39,986 bases of DNA from Ruminococcus flavefaciens 007c (GCF_000571935.1 NZ_ATAX01000032.1:1-39986), one strand, 5' to 3'. Positions 14,200-23,060 are shown, counted from the first letter of the stretch. Notes: a model not told the origin generated them from the letters alone. Made by a program: numbers and translations.

Positions 14200-14227
14200 T
14201 AAAAAAGAACGGTATAACCGTTCTTTT
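14200..14227 (-). terminator. Terminator after PP2C gene
   Basis: Perfect 11-bp arms AAAAGAACGGT (14203-14213) and ACCGTTCTTTT (14217-14227), loop ATA, T run on the minus strand. It lies only about 20 nt before the GNAT start codon, so read-through may supply part of GNAT transcription; I saw no good GNAT promoter. Confidence 0.87.
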
Positions 14228-14231
14228 CGCC

Positions 14232-14981
14232 TTATTCGTAATATACCACAGCTATGACTGTTATATTGTCCTTGCTGCCGTTTTCAAGAGCCTTGTTAAC
14301 CAGAAGATGAAGCCTTGTTTTCAGGCTCTTTGGAAGCTCGAGTATCTCTTCTATGTCGAGCACCGATACATAATCTGAAAGTCCGTCCGTGCAGAGCAGG
14401 AGCAGGTCTCCGTACTCCATGCCGCCCTCTATGCTCACCGTATCCACCTTGGGCGCAGATTTGACATTGCCGAATACGGGGAAGATTATATTCCTGTGTA
14501 CATAGGTGTTCCTTTCCTCATGGGAGATGGCTCCTTCGTCGATGAGGAGTTGCACCAGCGACTGATCGCGGGACAGCTGTCTTATCCTTCCGCCTCGGTA
14601 ACGGTAAAGGCGTGAGTCACCTACGTTGAAGGTGAGGATATTGTTCTGCTCGTCAATGGCAATACCGCAGAGAGTTGCCTGCATATTGTGCATTTCGGGA
14701 TCCGATCTGCTGTACTCCGCAAGCCTGCTGTGTATGGCGAGCAGCTCGTCGTCAAGCTTTGCTTCACCTGTATATCCCATGTCGCGTATAAGCTCCAGGC
14801 ACATTTTAGAGGCGAGCTCGCCCGAGCGTTCTCCCGATACTCCGTCAGAAACTGCCGCTATGAACGGAGCTGCTATGGTCTGTTCGGAAGAGCCCGAATC
14901 TATAACAGTGTCCCTTATGAGCAGAGCGTCCTCGTTATGGGGCATGACGCCCTTTTCAGTGACTCCGCAGCAGTAATACAT
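14232..14981 (-). CDS. PP2C-type serine/threonine protein phosphatase
   Basis: A 249-residue metal-dependent (Mn/Mg) phosphatase of the PrpC/Stp group. All family motifs are present in order: NEDALL near residue 17, AVSDGVSGERSGELAS near 45, FNVGDSRLYRYRGG, LSRDQSLVQLLIDEG, LLLCTDGLSDYVS and the C-terminal GSKDNITVIAV. It would remove phosphate from Ser/Thr residues, normally opposing a PASTA-type kinase, but no kinase gene is nearby. The start follows AAAGGAGGAG. It is the last gene of the LCP-tatD-PP2C run, 18 nt after tatD, which suggests an operon with an envelope flavour. Confidence 0.93.
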   Translation of the reverse strand: MYYCCGVTEKGVMPHNEDALLIRDTVIDSGSSEQTIAAPFIAAVSDGVSGERSGELASKMCLELIRDMGYTGEAKLDDELLAIHSRLAEYSRSDPEMHNMQATLCGIAIDEQNNILTFNVGDSRLYRYRGGRIRQLSRDQSLVQLLIDEGAISHEERNTYVHRNIIFPVFGNVKSAPKVDTVSIEGGMEYGDLLLLCTDGLSDYVSVLDIEEILELPKSLKTRLHLLVNKALENGSKDNITVIAVVYYE

Positions 14982-14999
14982 CCGGTCTCCTCCTTTCTT

Positions 15000-15770
15000 T
15001 TAGTCTTTTATACCGAACAATTCCATGCCGTTACGGCAGGTTATGTCTATGAGCTCCTGTACGTCCATTCCCTTTATTTCGGCAGCCTTTGCAGCTGTAT
15101 AGGCTATCATGGAGCTCTCGCAGCGCTTTCCGCGCATGGGCTCGGGAGCCATATACGGGCAGTCGGTCTCCATGAGCAGCCTGTCCGCAGGGACTGCCGC
15201 CAGCGCCTTCAGCGCCTTTTTGGCGTTCTTAAAGGTGAGGACTCCCGTGAAGCCGATGTACATACCGAGGCTGATTATTTCCTTTGCGGTCTCGGCAGAG
15301 CCGCTGAAGCAGTGCACAACGCCTCTGGGACGGTACTCTCTGAGTATATCCACCGTGTCTTCTGTGGCATTGCGGCTGTGAACGATAACGGGCAGATCCA
15401 GCTGAGCTGCCAGCTCTGTCTGACGGCGGAAAAGGCTTATCTGCTTTTCGCGGTCGTAGTTATCGTAGTGGTAGTCAAGACCTATCTCGCCCACTGCCTT
15501 TATTTTCGGATTGGCTGAGATGATACTCTTCAGTGTGTCAATATAATCAGGGGGAGTTTCATCAACACTTTCGGGATGTACTCCCGCGGCAGCGTAGATA
15601 TACCCGTATTTCCGTGAAAGCTTGGAGTTGACAGCCGAGTCCTCAAGGTCTGAGGCTGCCAGCATGATGAGACGCACGCCCTTATCTGGAAGCTCGGACA
15701 GTATCTGTTCCCTGTCCTCGTCAAAGGCGCTGTCTGCGTAGTGAGAGTGCGTATCGAATATCCCTGTCAT
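15000..15770 (-). CDS. TatD family metal-dependent hydrolase
   Basis: A 256-residue TIM-barrel hydrolase, the family's usual length. Metal ligands and signatures are visible: FDTHSHYADSAFD at the N-terminus, AVGEIGLDYHYDN, PVIVHSRNATEDT, VVHCFSGSAE and LLMETDCPYMAPEPMRGKR. TatD proteins act as 3'-exonucleases or DNases in DNA repair and, in some species, on D-aminoacyl-tRNA; which applies here is unknown. Its start overlaps the end of the LCP gene by 4 nt (ATGA), so translation is coupled. A radical SAM protein of the type usually linked to TatD lies 4.5 kb away on the other strand. Confidence 0.94.
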   Translation of the reverse strand: MTGIFDTHSHYADSAFDEDREQILSELPDKGVRLIMLAASDLEDSAVNSKLSRKYGYIYAAAGVHPESVDETPPDYIDTLKSIISANPKIKAVGEIGLDYHYDNYDREKQISLFRRQTELAAQLDLPVIVHSRNATEDTVDILREYRPRGVVHCFSGSAETAKEIISLGMYIGFTGVLTFKNAKKALKALAAVPADRLLMETDCPYMAPEPMRGKRCESSMIAYTAAKAAEIKGMDVQELIDITCRNGMELFGIKD

Positions 15771-16639
15771 TTCTGATCCTTGAAGTACTTTTCCTTGATG
15801 CCTTCAAAGAAGCTTGCACTGGGAATGAAGTCGTCGCCTGCTGTGGTGCCGTCAACGGAGAATGCCACAGCCATGGATCTTCCGTTTTCAAACATATTCT
15901 TTATGGCCACCTTGTGGTTCTTGTAGTCTACAGCCTTTATGTCGGAGTCTACCATATTGATTATGGTATTGAAGCTGTTGTCGAAGCCGTCGGCTATTCT
16001 CTTTCCGTCAGCCTGATTTATCATGGTCTTGAGTACGTCGGTAGCTGTCAGTGAGCGCTCGTATTCTCCGCCGCTGAACATCATATATGTTACAAAGGTC
16101 TCGATCTGTTCGCTGTTGAGATCCTGCTGGCTGCCGTCGTTCTTGAAGCCTGCAATGTCAGCGTTTACAGGATAGGTGACTCCGCCGAAGATATCGCATA
16201 TCTTTCTGAATGCAGCAGAATCGAACTTCATGTATCTGTCTACCTCGACGTCGAATACCTTCTCGATGAATTCGGCAGATGAAGCTGCGCCGCCGCTGTT
16301 GTAGTTGTCGATGATGCTCTGCTGAGCGCCGTCAACGAGGGCGATCGAGTTGGAAGGTATGCTTATGAGGATTATCTCCTTCTTGATCGGGATGGAACGC
16401 ATGAGCACGAATGTGGGGGGAGCTTTGGTCTCGGGAACGTCAAGCACCAGAAGGACGGTATGATTATCTGCATAGGTTACCTGACCGCTGGTTCTCGGCA
16501 CGGGAAGGGGAGGCTTCTCCTTTTTTCCGAAACCAAGGTAGTTATAGAGTATTGCTGCGGCTCCGCCTACTATGATGAGTCCTATGAATATCGTCAGAAG
16601 GAAGGGGACAGCGATAGATCCGCTTTTTTTCTTTGCCAT
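15767..16639 (-). CDS. LCP (LytR-CpsA-Psr) family-like membrane protein
   Basis: A 290-residue protein with a short cytoplasmic basic N-terminus (MAKKKSGS), one membrane segment (about residues 9-30) and an extracytoplasmic LCP-like domain: HTVLLVLDVPE, IPIKKEIILISIPSNSI, then DRYMKFDSAAFRKICDIFGGVTYPVN, the most recognisable LCP block. LCP enzymes transfer teichoic acids or other polymers from lipid carriers to peptidoglycan. Here the usual acidic and arginine residues are only partly kept (no clear R-x-D-T block), so catalysis is uncertain and a diverged non-catalytic role is possible. The ATG follows AAAGGAG. It is the first gene of the LCP-tatD-PP2C run. Confidence 0.75.
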   Translation of the reverse strand: MAKKKSGSIAVPFLLTIFIGLIIVGGAAAILYNYLGFGKKEKPPLPVPRTSGQVTYADNHTVLLVLDVPETKAPPTFVLMRSIPIKKEIILISIPSNSIALVDGAQQSIIDNYNSGGAASSAEFIEKVFDVEVDRYMKFDSAAFRKICDIFGGVTYPVNADIAGFKNDGSQQDLNSEQIETFVTYMMFSGGEYERSLTATDVLKTMINQADGKRIADGFDNSFNTIINMVDSDIKAVDYKNHKVAIKNMFENGRSMAVAFSVDGTTAGDDFIPSASFFEGIKEKYFKDQK

Positions 16640-17112
16640 TTTATACGGCTCCTTTCATATGTTTTGATGTCAGAAAAGATAATTTTTTTATTTTTGAGGA
16701 TATAAACTGTTGGTATAACTGCCTGTTCTGAAAATATCCGTTATGAAATGAATAAAAATAATTTTCAGTGACCGGGGGTTAAAAACTATCAGCGCAGTTA
16801 CGGTTGTCAACAGAGTTTTCCACATTTTCAACATGAATGAATGTGGGAATGATGTTTAAACACACAATTCAACAGTCTGTTGAAAAGAACGCCTGTTCAC
16901 ATAGCGGTTTTCAGGTGACTTAAAACCAAAATCGCGGTATATAGCCGCAAACAGGCGATGATCCGCAGTCTTCGGTACGGACGAACCACCTTCGAAAACG
17001 TTGAAAACCGCGTAATAAAAGGGCTGACAGCGTGGAAAACAGGTGCTGAAAAAGCCCGGTTTGTGAAATCTCTTTCAGCTGTTGTTGATTTGTTCGCAAT
17101 AATGTGATATAA
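16640..17112. other. 473-bp gene-free region with RNA-like folds
   Basis: No credible gene lies here. It contains a closing helix CGCCTGTT (16890-16897) with AACAGGCG (16950-16957) enclosing two smaller hairpins: GGTTTT/AAAACC (16906-16911, 16922-16927) and GCGG/CCGC (16934-16937, 16945-16948). This is a three-way-junction layout. Next to it are TTCAACA/TGTTGAA (16868-16874, 16878-16884) and GGGCT/AGCCC (17021-17025, 17053-17057). It could be an unrecognised structured RNA, a long 3' region of the SLOG gene, or a DNA element. I do not recognise a known RNA family. Confidence 0.45.
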
Positions 17113-17113
17113 T
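17085..17113 (+). promoter_or_regulatory. Antisense-oriented consensus promoter
   Basis: TTGATT (17085-17090), 17-nt spacer, TATAAT (17108-17113) on the + strand. It ends exactly at the stop codon of the minus-strand SLOG gene, so a transcript from it would run antisense through that gene toward alr. Confidence 0.5.
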
Positions 17114-17814
17114 TAGTAAGGCATCTCAAATACGTTTTCCATGAATACCAGCTTTCGGCGTATACTGTCTATGTCGGGACCGCACTCGTCAATGAGTGCA
17201 TAAACGTCCTCAAGTCCGTAGCGCCTTATTCTGCGGCCTTGCCTTACAGCATAGTTCAGAGTCTGGAAGGTGCCGGATTTGAACGAGCCTTCGTTGAAAT
17301 ACGATATGACAGCTGAGGCCTTGTCCACCATGTAATAGTTCCTTGTCCTGTATAGGTCGGGGGAGCTGTTATCTGTGCCGCGGCCCTTGCCGTAGATGAC
17401 AAGAGGATCGATACTGGTGGTGAGCAGCTTGTCCGCACCGCGTTCCACATCTGCAAGCAGCTCTCTGCTGCGCTGGCTGAACCGCTCGGAATGACGCAGA
17501 TACGGAATTACGCCGATGAGCTCTATGCTTTTGTTGGAATGTTTTTTTGAAAGGACGTACTTTGCCGCCCAAAGATCGGTGCCTGCCGCAAGCCCGCTTA
17601 TAAACCGCCTGTAACCGCTCTCTACAGCCATATCGATATATCGGCACAGCATGAGCTGAACGGTGCGCAGGGTTATATTGCGGTATATCGGATTGCCTTT
17701 GTAAGGTATCACGCTGTTTTCACGGTGACCCGTAAAGCAGACCGTGGTGTCCGTTTCGGCATCCCATTCGTCTGCGGGAAGTACGGGAAGCCCAGAATCA
17801 AGTGAGAAAAGCAT
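17113..17814 (-). CDS. SLOG-fold nucleotide-binding protein
   Basis: A 233-residue protein of the SLOG/YpsA (DUF1273-like) group. It has TTVCFTGHRENSVIPYKGN (residues about 23-41), the CFTGHR signature, then RRFISGLAAGTDLWAAKYVL and IELIGVIPYLRHSERFSQRS, and later DKASAVISYFNEGSFKSGTFQTLNYAVRQGRRI, which resembles the ligand-binding glycine-rich end of the fold. SLOG proteins bind nucleotides or nucleotide-derived signals; some occur in stress or defence systems. The chosen start at 17814 has GAGGTG 4 nt upstream; an upstream alternative six codons earlier lacks a site. The gene is single, with its own promoter facing away from alr. Confidence 0.85.
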   Translation of the reverse strand: MLFSLDSGLPVLPADEWDAETDTTVCFTGHRENSVIPYKGNPIYRNITLRTVQLMLCRYIDMAVESGYRRFISGLAAGTDLWAAKYVLSKKHSNKSIELIGVIPYLRHSERFSQRSRELLADVERGADKLLTTSIDPLVIYGKGRGTDNSSPDLYRTRNYYMVDKASAVISYFNEGSFKSGTFQTLNYAVRQGRRIRRYGLEDVYALIDECGPDIDSIRRKLVFMENVFEMPY

Positions 17815-17865
17815 GGTACACCTCGCTCTCACAATAGTATACTGTCATTACGTGCATACATGAAA

Positions 17866-17894
17866 ATTATAACATAGATCGTTTATTATTTCAA
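17866..17894 (-). promoter_or_regulatory. SLOG gene promoter
   Basis: Minus strand TTGAAA (17889-17894), 17-nt spacer, TATAAT (17866-17871), about 50 nt from the start codon. The divergent alr gene has only a weak candidate (TTGACT at 17903-17908, with no good -10). Confidence 0.82.
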
Positions 17895-17947
17895 GACGTT
17901 TTTTGACTTGTAATTAAATTTTAAATAAAGAAAGGACCGATAACGGA

Positions 17948-19084
<1,137 letters not shown>

Positions 19085-19092
19085 GGTGAACT

Positions 19093-19713
19093 ATGGCAAT
19101 AGATATCACCTTTGAGGAATACCGCGAGGAGCTTGAAGCTGTCATAAGGCAGAATCCCAATGAAGCCGACCTTTATCCCCTTGTATGGTGCCTTTTGAAA
19201 AGCTGCGGTTCCTTCGGGGATCTGTCAGTGAGATGTACCGCAAACCTTCAGCATTCGGAAAAAGTTTCCACGGATTCAAGGCTGTACAGCTACCTGTGGA
19301 CAAAACAGGACGGCTCGGCTGCGTATAAGTACGGCTCTCTCGACTTTGTCATATTCAAAAAGAACTCCTTCTTTGATATTGACTCTCCCGTGGGAGCAAT
19401 AGAGGTCAAGGTCCATTACCTTACTCTTGACAAGCACCATGATAATATCAGAAACGCTATACAGCTTACCCGCGGACTGAATAAATTCGGTACAGTCATT
19501 TATACCAACGGTCTTGAATGGAAGGCCGTGAAGAACGGAATGGCCTTCGATGATGCCGATACCGTCTGTCTCGGCGTGTATACGGACAAAAACGGAGATC
19601 CCGTAAACGATGAAAAAAGATTTGTTCTCAGCGATGACAGAATAAAATGGAACGGTGAAGAGAGCTGGAACGATCTTAAAAATATGCTTGATAATATAAA
19701 ATGGGGGAAATGA
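19093..19713 (+). CDS. PD-(D/E)xK nuclease-like (HsdR N-terminal type) protein
   Basis: A 206-residue protein resembling the N-terminal nuclease domain of type I restriction HsdR. The helix EADLYPLVWCLLKSCGSF is followed by KYGSLDFVIFKKN and VGAIEVKVHYLTLDK, which supply the D-x(n)-ExK catalytic triad, and by NAIQLTRGLNKFGTVIYTNGLEWK, typical of HSDR_N domains (Q-L-x-x-Y-x-N-G-x-x-W pattern). No helicase, methylase or specificity gene is adjacent, so it is a solo nuclease-like protein. It is coupled to alr (8-nt gap) and to the downstream lipoprotein, so it is likely housekeeping or a repurposed domain; the substrate is unknown. Confidence 0.75.
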   Translation: MAIDITFEEYREELEAVIRQNPNEADLYPLVWCLLKSCGSFGDLSVRCTANLQHSEKVSTDSRLYSYLWTKQDGSAAYKYGSLDFVIFKKNSFFDIDSPVGAIEVKVHYLTLDKHHDNIRNAIQLTRGLNKFGTVIYTNGLEWKAVKNGMAFDDADTVCLGVYTDKNGDPVNDEKRFVLSDDRIKWNGEESWNDLKNMLDNIKWGK

Positions 19714-19715
19714 GA

Positions 19716-20225
19716 ATGAAAAAGAGATTATTTTTACTTGCAGCCGCAGTTGTTCTGCTCACAGGCTGCAGCAATCCTTTCGGTGATAACGAAGGCGGAG
19801 AGACTGCTGTGACAACAGCTCCCGTGACCACTACCGAAGCTCCGACGGATCCGCCGACTACTCTGCCGAAAAAAATGATATACTTCCGCATGGGAGAGGA
19901 TCAGAGCGCAGAGCCCTTCCTCACCAGCGAGCATGTCTCAAGCTGCTCGATGACCATAGTCCCGAATGATACGGGAGATGAGAGCAGTTATGTTGTCACG
20001 CTCGACTTTGATCAGGAGGGCAGCGATATCTTTGCAAAGGTTACGGAGGAAGCCGCAGCCAATAATAATAAGATATCAATATGGTATAACGATAATATCA
20101 TCAGTTCAGCCTCTGTAACCGGACCTATCAATGACGGACACGCAATGATCTCCGGGCTCGATATGAACGGAGCCGCAAAGATAACGGGCTGGATATACGA
20201 ATGTATCGATAAGCCCGAAGAATGA
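19716..20225 (+). CDS. Lipoprotein with Thr/Pro-rich spacer
   Basis: A 169-residue exported lipoprotein. The signal peptide MKKRLFLLAAAVVLLTGC ends in a lipobox (LTGC, Cys18). A short TTTEAPTDPPTTLP linker follows, then a compact domain of about 115 residues with DESSYVVTLDFDQEGSDIFAKVTEEAAANNNKISIWYND; the wording resembles the substrate-binding half of SecD-type membrane proteins, where residues after a phenylalanine-alanine-x-x-T motif form a beta-alpha unit. I would not assign a function from this. The start at 19716 was preferred over ATGs at 19701 and 19710 because GGGGG at 19703-19707 is best spaced. It follows the nuclease-like gene directly. Confidence 0.78.
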   Translation: MKKRLFLLAAAVVLLTGCSNPFGDNEGGETAVTTAPVTTTEAPTDPPTTLPKKMIYFRMGEDQSAEPFLTSEHVSSCSMTIVPNDTGDESSYVVTLDFDQEGSDIFAKVTEEAAANNNKISIWYNDNIISSASVTGPINDGHAMISGLDMNGAAKITGWIYECIDKPEE

Positions 20226-20230
20226 TAAAA

Positions 20231-20271
20231 CCGTGCTGACGGCCGGCATCACGGACGGAGAGTCCCCGTCC
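20231..20271 (+). promoter_or_regulatory. Two mutually exclusive GC-rich hairpins
   Basis: CCGTG (20231-20235) pairs with CACGG (20250-20254), while GGACGG (20253-20258) pairs with CCGTCC (20266-20271). The two stems share the GG at 20253-20254, so they cannot both form fully. They lie between the lipoprotein stop and the ribosome binding site of the radical SAM gene, a layout seen in small RNA switches, but no T run follows. Confidence 0.4.
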
Positions 20272-20292
20272 CTGCAATAGGAGGATAAATAT

Positions 20293-20907
20293 ATGACAAA
20301 AGCAATGACTATCTCTTACGTTGTAGGCAATAACCTTTACCTCAACCTGACAAATAAATGTCCGTGCAACTGTACGTTCTGCATAAGAAACCACGCTGAC
20401 GGCGCTTACGGCTCTGATCCTCTCTGGCTGGAGCATGAGCCCGATATGAACGAGATCATGGAAGATCTCCGCAAGCGCGATCTCAGAAAATTCCGCGAGA
20501 TCGTGTTCTGCGGCTACGGCGAGCCTACCGAGCGCCTTGACGTGCTTCTTGAAACTGCCGCATATCTCCGCAGCAGAGAGAAATGTCCTAAGCTGAGACT
20601 TAATACCAACGGTCTGGGTGACCTTATCCACGGAAGAAGCATCGCCAGAGAGCTGAGCTACGCTCTTGACGTTATCTCCATAAGCCTCAATGCTCCCACA
20701 GACGAGGAGTACATGAAGGTAACACGTCCCAGATTTGAAAACGCCTTCGAGGCCCTCCAGAAGTTCACTAAGGACTGCGTAAAGACAGGCAGGGCAGAGG
20801 TTATCATGTCGGTGGTGGACGTGATACCTGCTGAGCAGATAGAGGCTTCACGCAGATTAGCCGAAAAGCTCGGAGCACACCTCCGTGTAAGGACATTTGA
20901 CGAGTAA
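20293..20907 (+). CDS. TatD-associated radical SAM protein
   Basis: A 204-residue short radical SAM protein. The iron-sulfur cluster motif is CPCNCTFCIR (C-x3-C-x2-C) at residues about 24-31, followed by EIVFCGYGEPTERLDVL (the GGE-like SAM contact, here GYGEP) and LRLNTNGLGDL. The C-terminal SPASM-type extension is absent. The pattern NLYLNLTNKCPCNCTFCIRN matches the family known as TatD-linked radical SAM proteins. The reaction is unknown. The start has AGGAGG 8 nt upstream. TatD is present in the window at 15.0-15.8 kb, not adjacent. Confidence 0.87.
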   Translation: MTKAMTISYVVGNNLYLNLTNKCPCNCTFCIRNHADGAYGSDPLWLEHEPDMNEIMEDLRKRDLRKFREIVFCGYGEPTERLDVLLETAAYLRSREKCPKLRLNTNGLGDLIHGRSIARELSYALDVISISLNAPTDEEYMKVTRPRFENAFEALQKFTKDCVKTGRAEVIMSVVDVIPAEQIEASRRLAEKLGAHLRVRTFDE

Positions 20908-20982
20908 AATATGGTACAGATTTCAACAGCTGATTTTGTGCATTATTTTTATCCGGCAACTATGGAAAATTATACCCGGATA

Positions 20983-20991
20983 TGATATAAT
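20983..20991 (+). promoter_or_regulatory. Extended -10 promoter for the small peptide and ilvE
   Basis: TGA then TATAAT (20986-20991), an extended -10. The -35 position (20963-20968) reads TGGAAA, which is weak. It lies about 45 nt before the small membrane peptide gene. Confidence 0.65.
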
Positions 20992-21036
20992 TATTTATTG
21001 AAGGATTTCTCTAATCTGAGGTAAGGAGTAGTTTTT

Positions 21037-21168
21037 ATGAGTAAAAAAGGTAAGATAATACTTGCAGCTTCTGTTTCGACTTCAGTGCTGGCTGTGACCG
21101 CAGCTGTCATGACGGTATTCATCTGCAAGCGTATTTACGAGAAGAATTACTTCTCGGTCACAGATTAA
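21037..21168 (+). CDS. 43-residue single-pass membrane peptide
   Basis: A short gene: basic start MSKKGK, then IILAASVSTSVLAVTAAVMTVFIC as one membrane helix, then a basic-aromatic tail KRIYEKNYFSVTD. AAGGAG at 21023-21028 is 8 nt before the ATG, and an extended -10 lies upstream, which supports expression. It ends 33 nt before the aminotransferase start, so both are probably on one messenger. I do not recognise a family. It could be a membrane anchor or a regulator of a membrane complex, or simply a leader reading frame. Confidence 0.65.
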   Translation: MSKKGKIILAASVSTSVLAVTAAVMTVFICKRIYEKNYFSVTD

Positions 21169-21201
21169 CAGGTCAATATTATAAGAAGAAGGTTGAATAA
21201 T

Positions 21202-22269
21202 ATGGAAATCAAATTCACAAAAGCAGAGACTCTCAAGGCTAAGCCCCAGCCCGGCGACAAGCTCGGCTTCGGTCACATTTTTACAGACTATATGCTCGTT
21301 ATGCCTTATGACGAAGGTCAGGGCTGGCACGATCCCGAGATCATGCCCTATGGCAATATAGACCTTTCTCCTGCCGCTATGTGCTTCCACTACGGTCAGG
21401 AAGTATTCGAGGGCCTCAAGGCTTACAGAACAGCTGAAGGCAAGGTACAGCTTTTCCGTCCCGAAGAGAACTTCAAGAGACTCAACAAGTCCAACGAGAG
21501 ACTTGTAATCCCCGAGCTTCCTGTTGAGCTTGGTATGCAGTGCCTTACAGAGCTCATCAAGGTCGAGAAGGACTGGGTTCCTTCAAAGGAAGGCGAGTCG
21601 CTCTATATCAGACCTTTCATCATTGCAGTTGATCCTTTCCTCGGCGTTAAGCCCGGTGAGCACTACCTCTTCATCATCATTCTTTCACCATCCGGCGCAT
21701 ACTATGAGACAGGCCTCAACCCTGTAAACATCTACGTTGAGAGTAAGTATGTCCGCGCTGTAAGAGGCGGTATGGGCTTTGCAAAGACAGGCGGTAACTA
21801 CGCAGCTTCCCTTATCGGACAGGACGAGGCTCACAAGCAGAATTACTCACAGGTACTCTGGCTTGACGGTGTTGAGCAGAAGTACATCGAGGAAGTAGGC
21901 GCTATGAACATCTTTTTCGTTATCGACGGCAAGGTCGTAACACCTATGCTCCAGGGCTCTATCCTCCCTGGTATCACAAGAAAGTCTGCTATTGAGGTTT
22001 GCAAGAGCATGGGTCTTACTGTTGAGGAGAGACGTATCGATATTCAGGAGATCGCTGACGCTTATGATGCAGGCAAGCTTGACGAGGTATTCGGTACAGG
22101 TACAGCTGCTGTTATCTCACCTGTCGGCCACCTCAAGTGGAACGATAAGGTAATGGAGATTAACGGCAACAAGATCGGCAAGATCTCACAGATGCTCTAC
22201 GATACAATGACAGGTATCCAGTGGGGCAAAGTTGAGGATACATTCAACTGGATCTATCCTATCGACTGA
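21202..22269 (+). CDS. ilvE: Branched-chain amino acid aminotransferase
   Basis: A 355-residue fold-type IV PLP enzyme of the longer BCAT-II type (about 340-360 residues). It interconverts leucine, isoleucine and valine with their 2-oxo acids using glutamate/2-oxoglutarate. Diagnostic features are [57 protein letters not shown] with the PLP lysine, [10 protein letters not shown] and [12 protein letters not shown]. The start at 21202 follows AGAAGG by about 9 nt; the in-frame TTG at 21193 is less likely. A strong terminator follows. No other ilv or leu genes are nearby. Confidence 0.95.
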   Translation: MEIKFTKAETLKAKPQPGDKLGFGHIFTDYMLVMPYDEGQGWHDPEIMPYGNIDLSPAAMCFHYGQEVFEGLKAYRTAEGKVQLFRPEENFKRLNKSNERLVIPELPVELGMQCLTELIKVEKDWVPSKEGESLYIRPFIIAVDPFLGVKPGEHYLFIIILSPSGAYYETGLNPVNIYVESKYVRAVRGGMGFAKTGGNYAASLIGQDEAHKQNYSQVLWLDGVEQKYIEEVGAMNIFFVIDGKVVTPMLQGSILPGITRKSAIEVCKSMGLTVEERRIDIQEIADAYDAGKLDEVFGTGTAAVISPVGHLKWNDKVMEINGNKIGKISQMLYDTMTGIQWGKVEDTFNWIYPID

Positions 22270-22287
22270 GTTATTGAATAAAAATGA

Positions 22288-22324
22288 TAAAAGCCTGAAA
22301 GCATTTGAGCTTTCAGGCTTTTTT
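22288..22324 (+). terminator. Shared terminator between ilvE and the zinc-ribbon gene
   Basis: Arms AAGCCTGAAAGC (22291-22302) and GCTTTCAGGCTT (22309-22320), T run to 22324. A-rich sequence on the left makes it usable in both directions between these convergent genes. The core matches the serA terminator. Confidence 0.93.
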
Positions 22325-23060
22325 ATGCCTTATTGTTTTTCTGTAAACTTTCGGCGTATTTTTTATCGCTGTTGAGCTTCCTTTGGCTGACATTCATCAT
22401 TGTTATCGCAAAAAGCAGATAAATTCTTGTCTGAGCGGCATAGGTCGCTATATTTCCCGTGAGTTCGCGGTCGTCAATGAGACATATCATCAGCATGATC
22501 TTCGCAAATACCAGCACGAACGCATAGACTATCATCCATCTGCTCATGGTTATCGAGAAGTCTTCGCATATCATTCTGATCATGATATACAGGAATATCA
22601 ATACCAGAGCGGAGAAAACAAAGTCCATGACGATTATGCCGTAGAAATATATATCCCTGTCAACTATGAAGATGTGATTGTCATGAGTCTTGGTGAGAAG
22701 CTGGACAACTTCGGCGACTATACCGACTATCGGAAGTATTACCAGGTATTTTGTTTGACGGCGGAGTATTATCATCACGGTAAAGGCCATAAACGCAATG
22801 GGTATGAGCAGATCTGAAAAGACACAGTCGGGAATATATATGATGCTGTGTCTGATCTTCGGTTCACAGATAAGATCGTTTATGCTGCTTAACAGCAGAA
22901 TGACAGCAAATACCGATGACGTTATGACCACAGACATATATATGGCGTCGGACAGCTTTTTATCGCTGCTGCGGTCATTTTTTTCTGCTTCCTTACAGGC
23001 AGGGCAGTCTATGGAGCCTTCGGGGATGGTGCTGCCGCATTTCGGGCATATCCTTCTCAT
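22323..23060 (-). CDS. Zinc-ribbon multi-pass membrane protein
   Basis: A 245-residue protein with an N-terminal zinc ribbon, CPKCGSTIPEGSIDCPAC (residues 5-22, two CxxC knuckles), a charged linker, and six hydrophobic segments spread over residues about 40-225, then a charged tail (SQRKLNSDKKYAESLQKNN). Such zinc-ribbon membrane proteins are common in ruminococci without known function. Its ATG overlaps the stop of the beta-CASP gene by 4 nt, so it is the second gene of a two-gene operon and translationally coupled. A job linked to the hydrolase is possible but not shown. Confidence 0.72.
   Translation of the reverse strand: MRRICPKCGSTIPEGSIDCPACKEAEKNDRSSDKKLSDAIYMSVVITSSVFAVILLLSSINDLICEPKIRHSIIYIPDCVFSDLLIPIAFMAFTVMIILRRQTKYLVILPIVGIVAEVVQLLTKTHDNHIFIVDRDIYFYGIIVMDFVFSALVLIFLYIMIRMICEDFSITMSRWMIVYAFVLVFAKIMLMICLIDDRELTGNIATYAAQTRIYLLFAITMMNVSQRKLNSDKKYAESLQKNNKA

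Noticed and set aside
14688..15518. 276-codon + strand frame across PP2C and TatD.
   Set aside because: A shadow of two well-supported genes; the protein is Cys/Tyr/His-rich without domain features.
16816..17040. Possible replication origin: TTTTCCACA fits the DnaA box pattern, and GTGGAAAAC recurs.
   Set aside because: Only one box fits well. There is no cluster and no AT-rich unwinding region, and dnaA, dnaN and rpmH are absent nearby.
16920..17129. 69-codon minus-strand frame in the structured gap.
   Set aside because: No ribosome binding site, and it overlaps the end of the SLOG gene in another frame. Its composition reflects the hairpins.
19701..19715. Earlier starts for the lipoprotein gene at 19701 or 19710.
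   Set aside because: They add residues before the basic N-region of the signal peptide, and the GGGGG site is best spaced for 19716.
20231..20271. Guanidine-II (mini-ykkC) riboswitch.
   Set aside because: That class needs two separate hairpins with four-base ACGR loops. Here the stems overlap and the loops do not fit.
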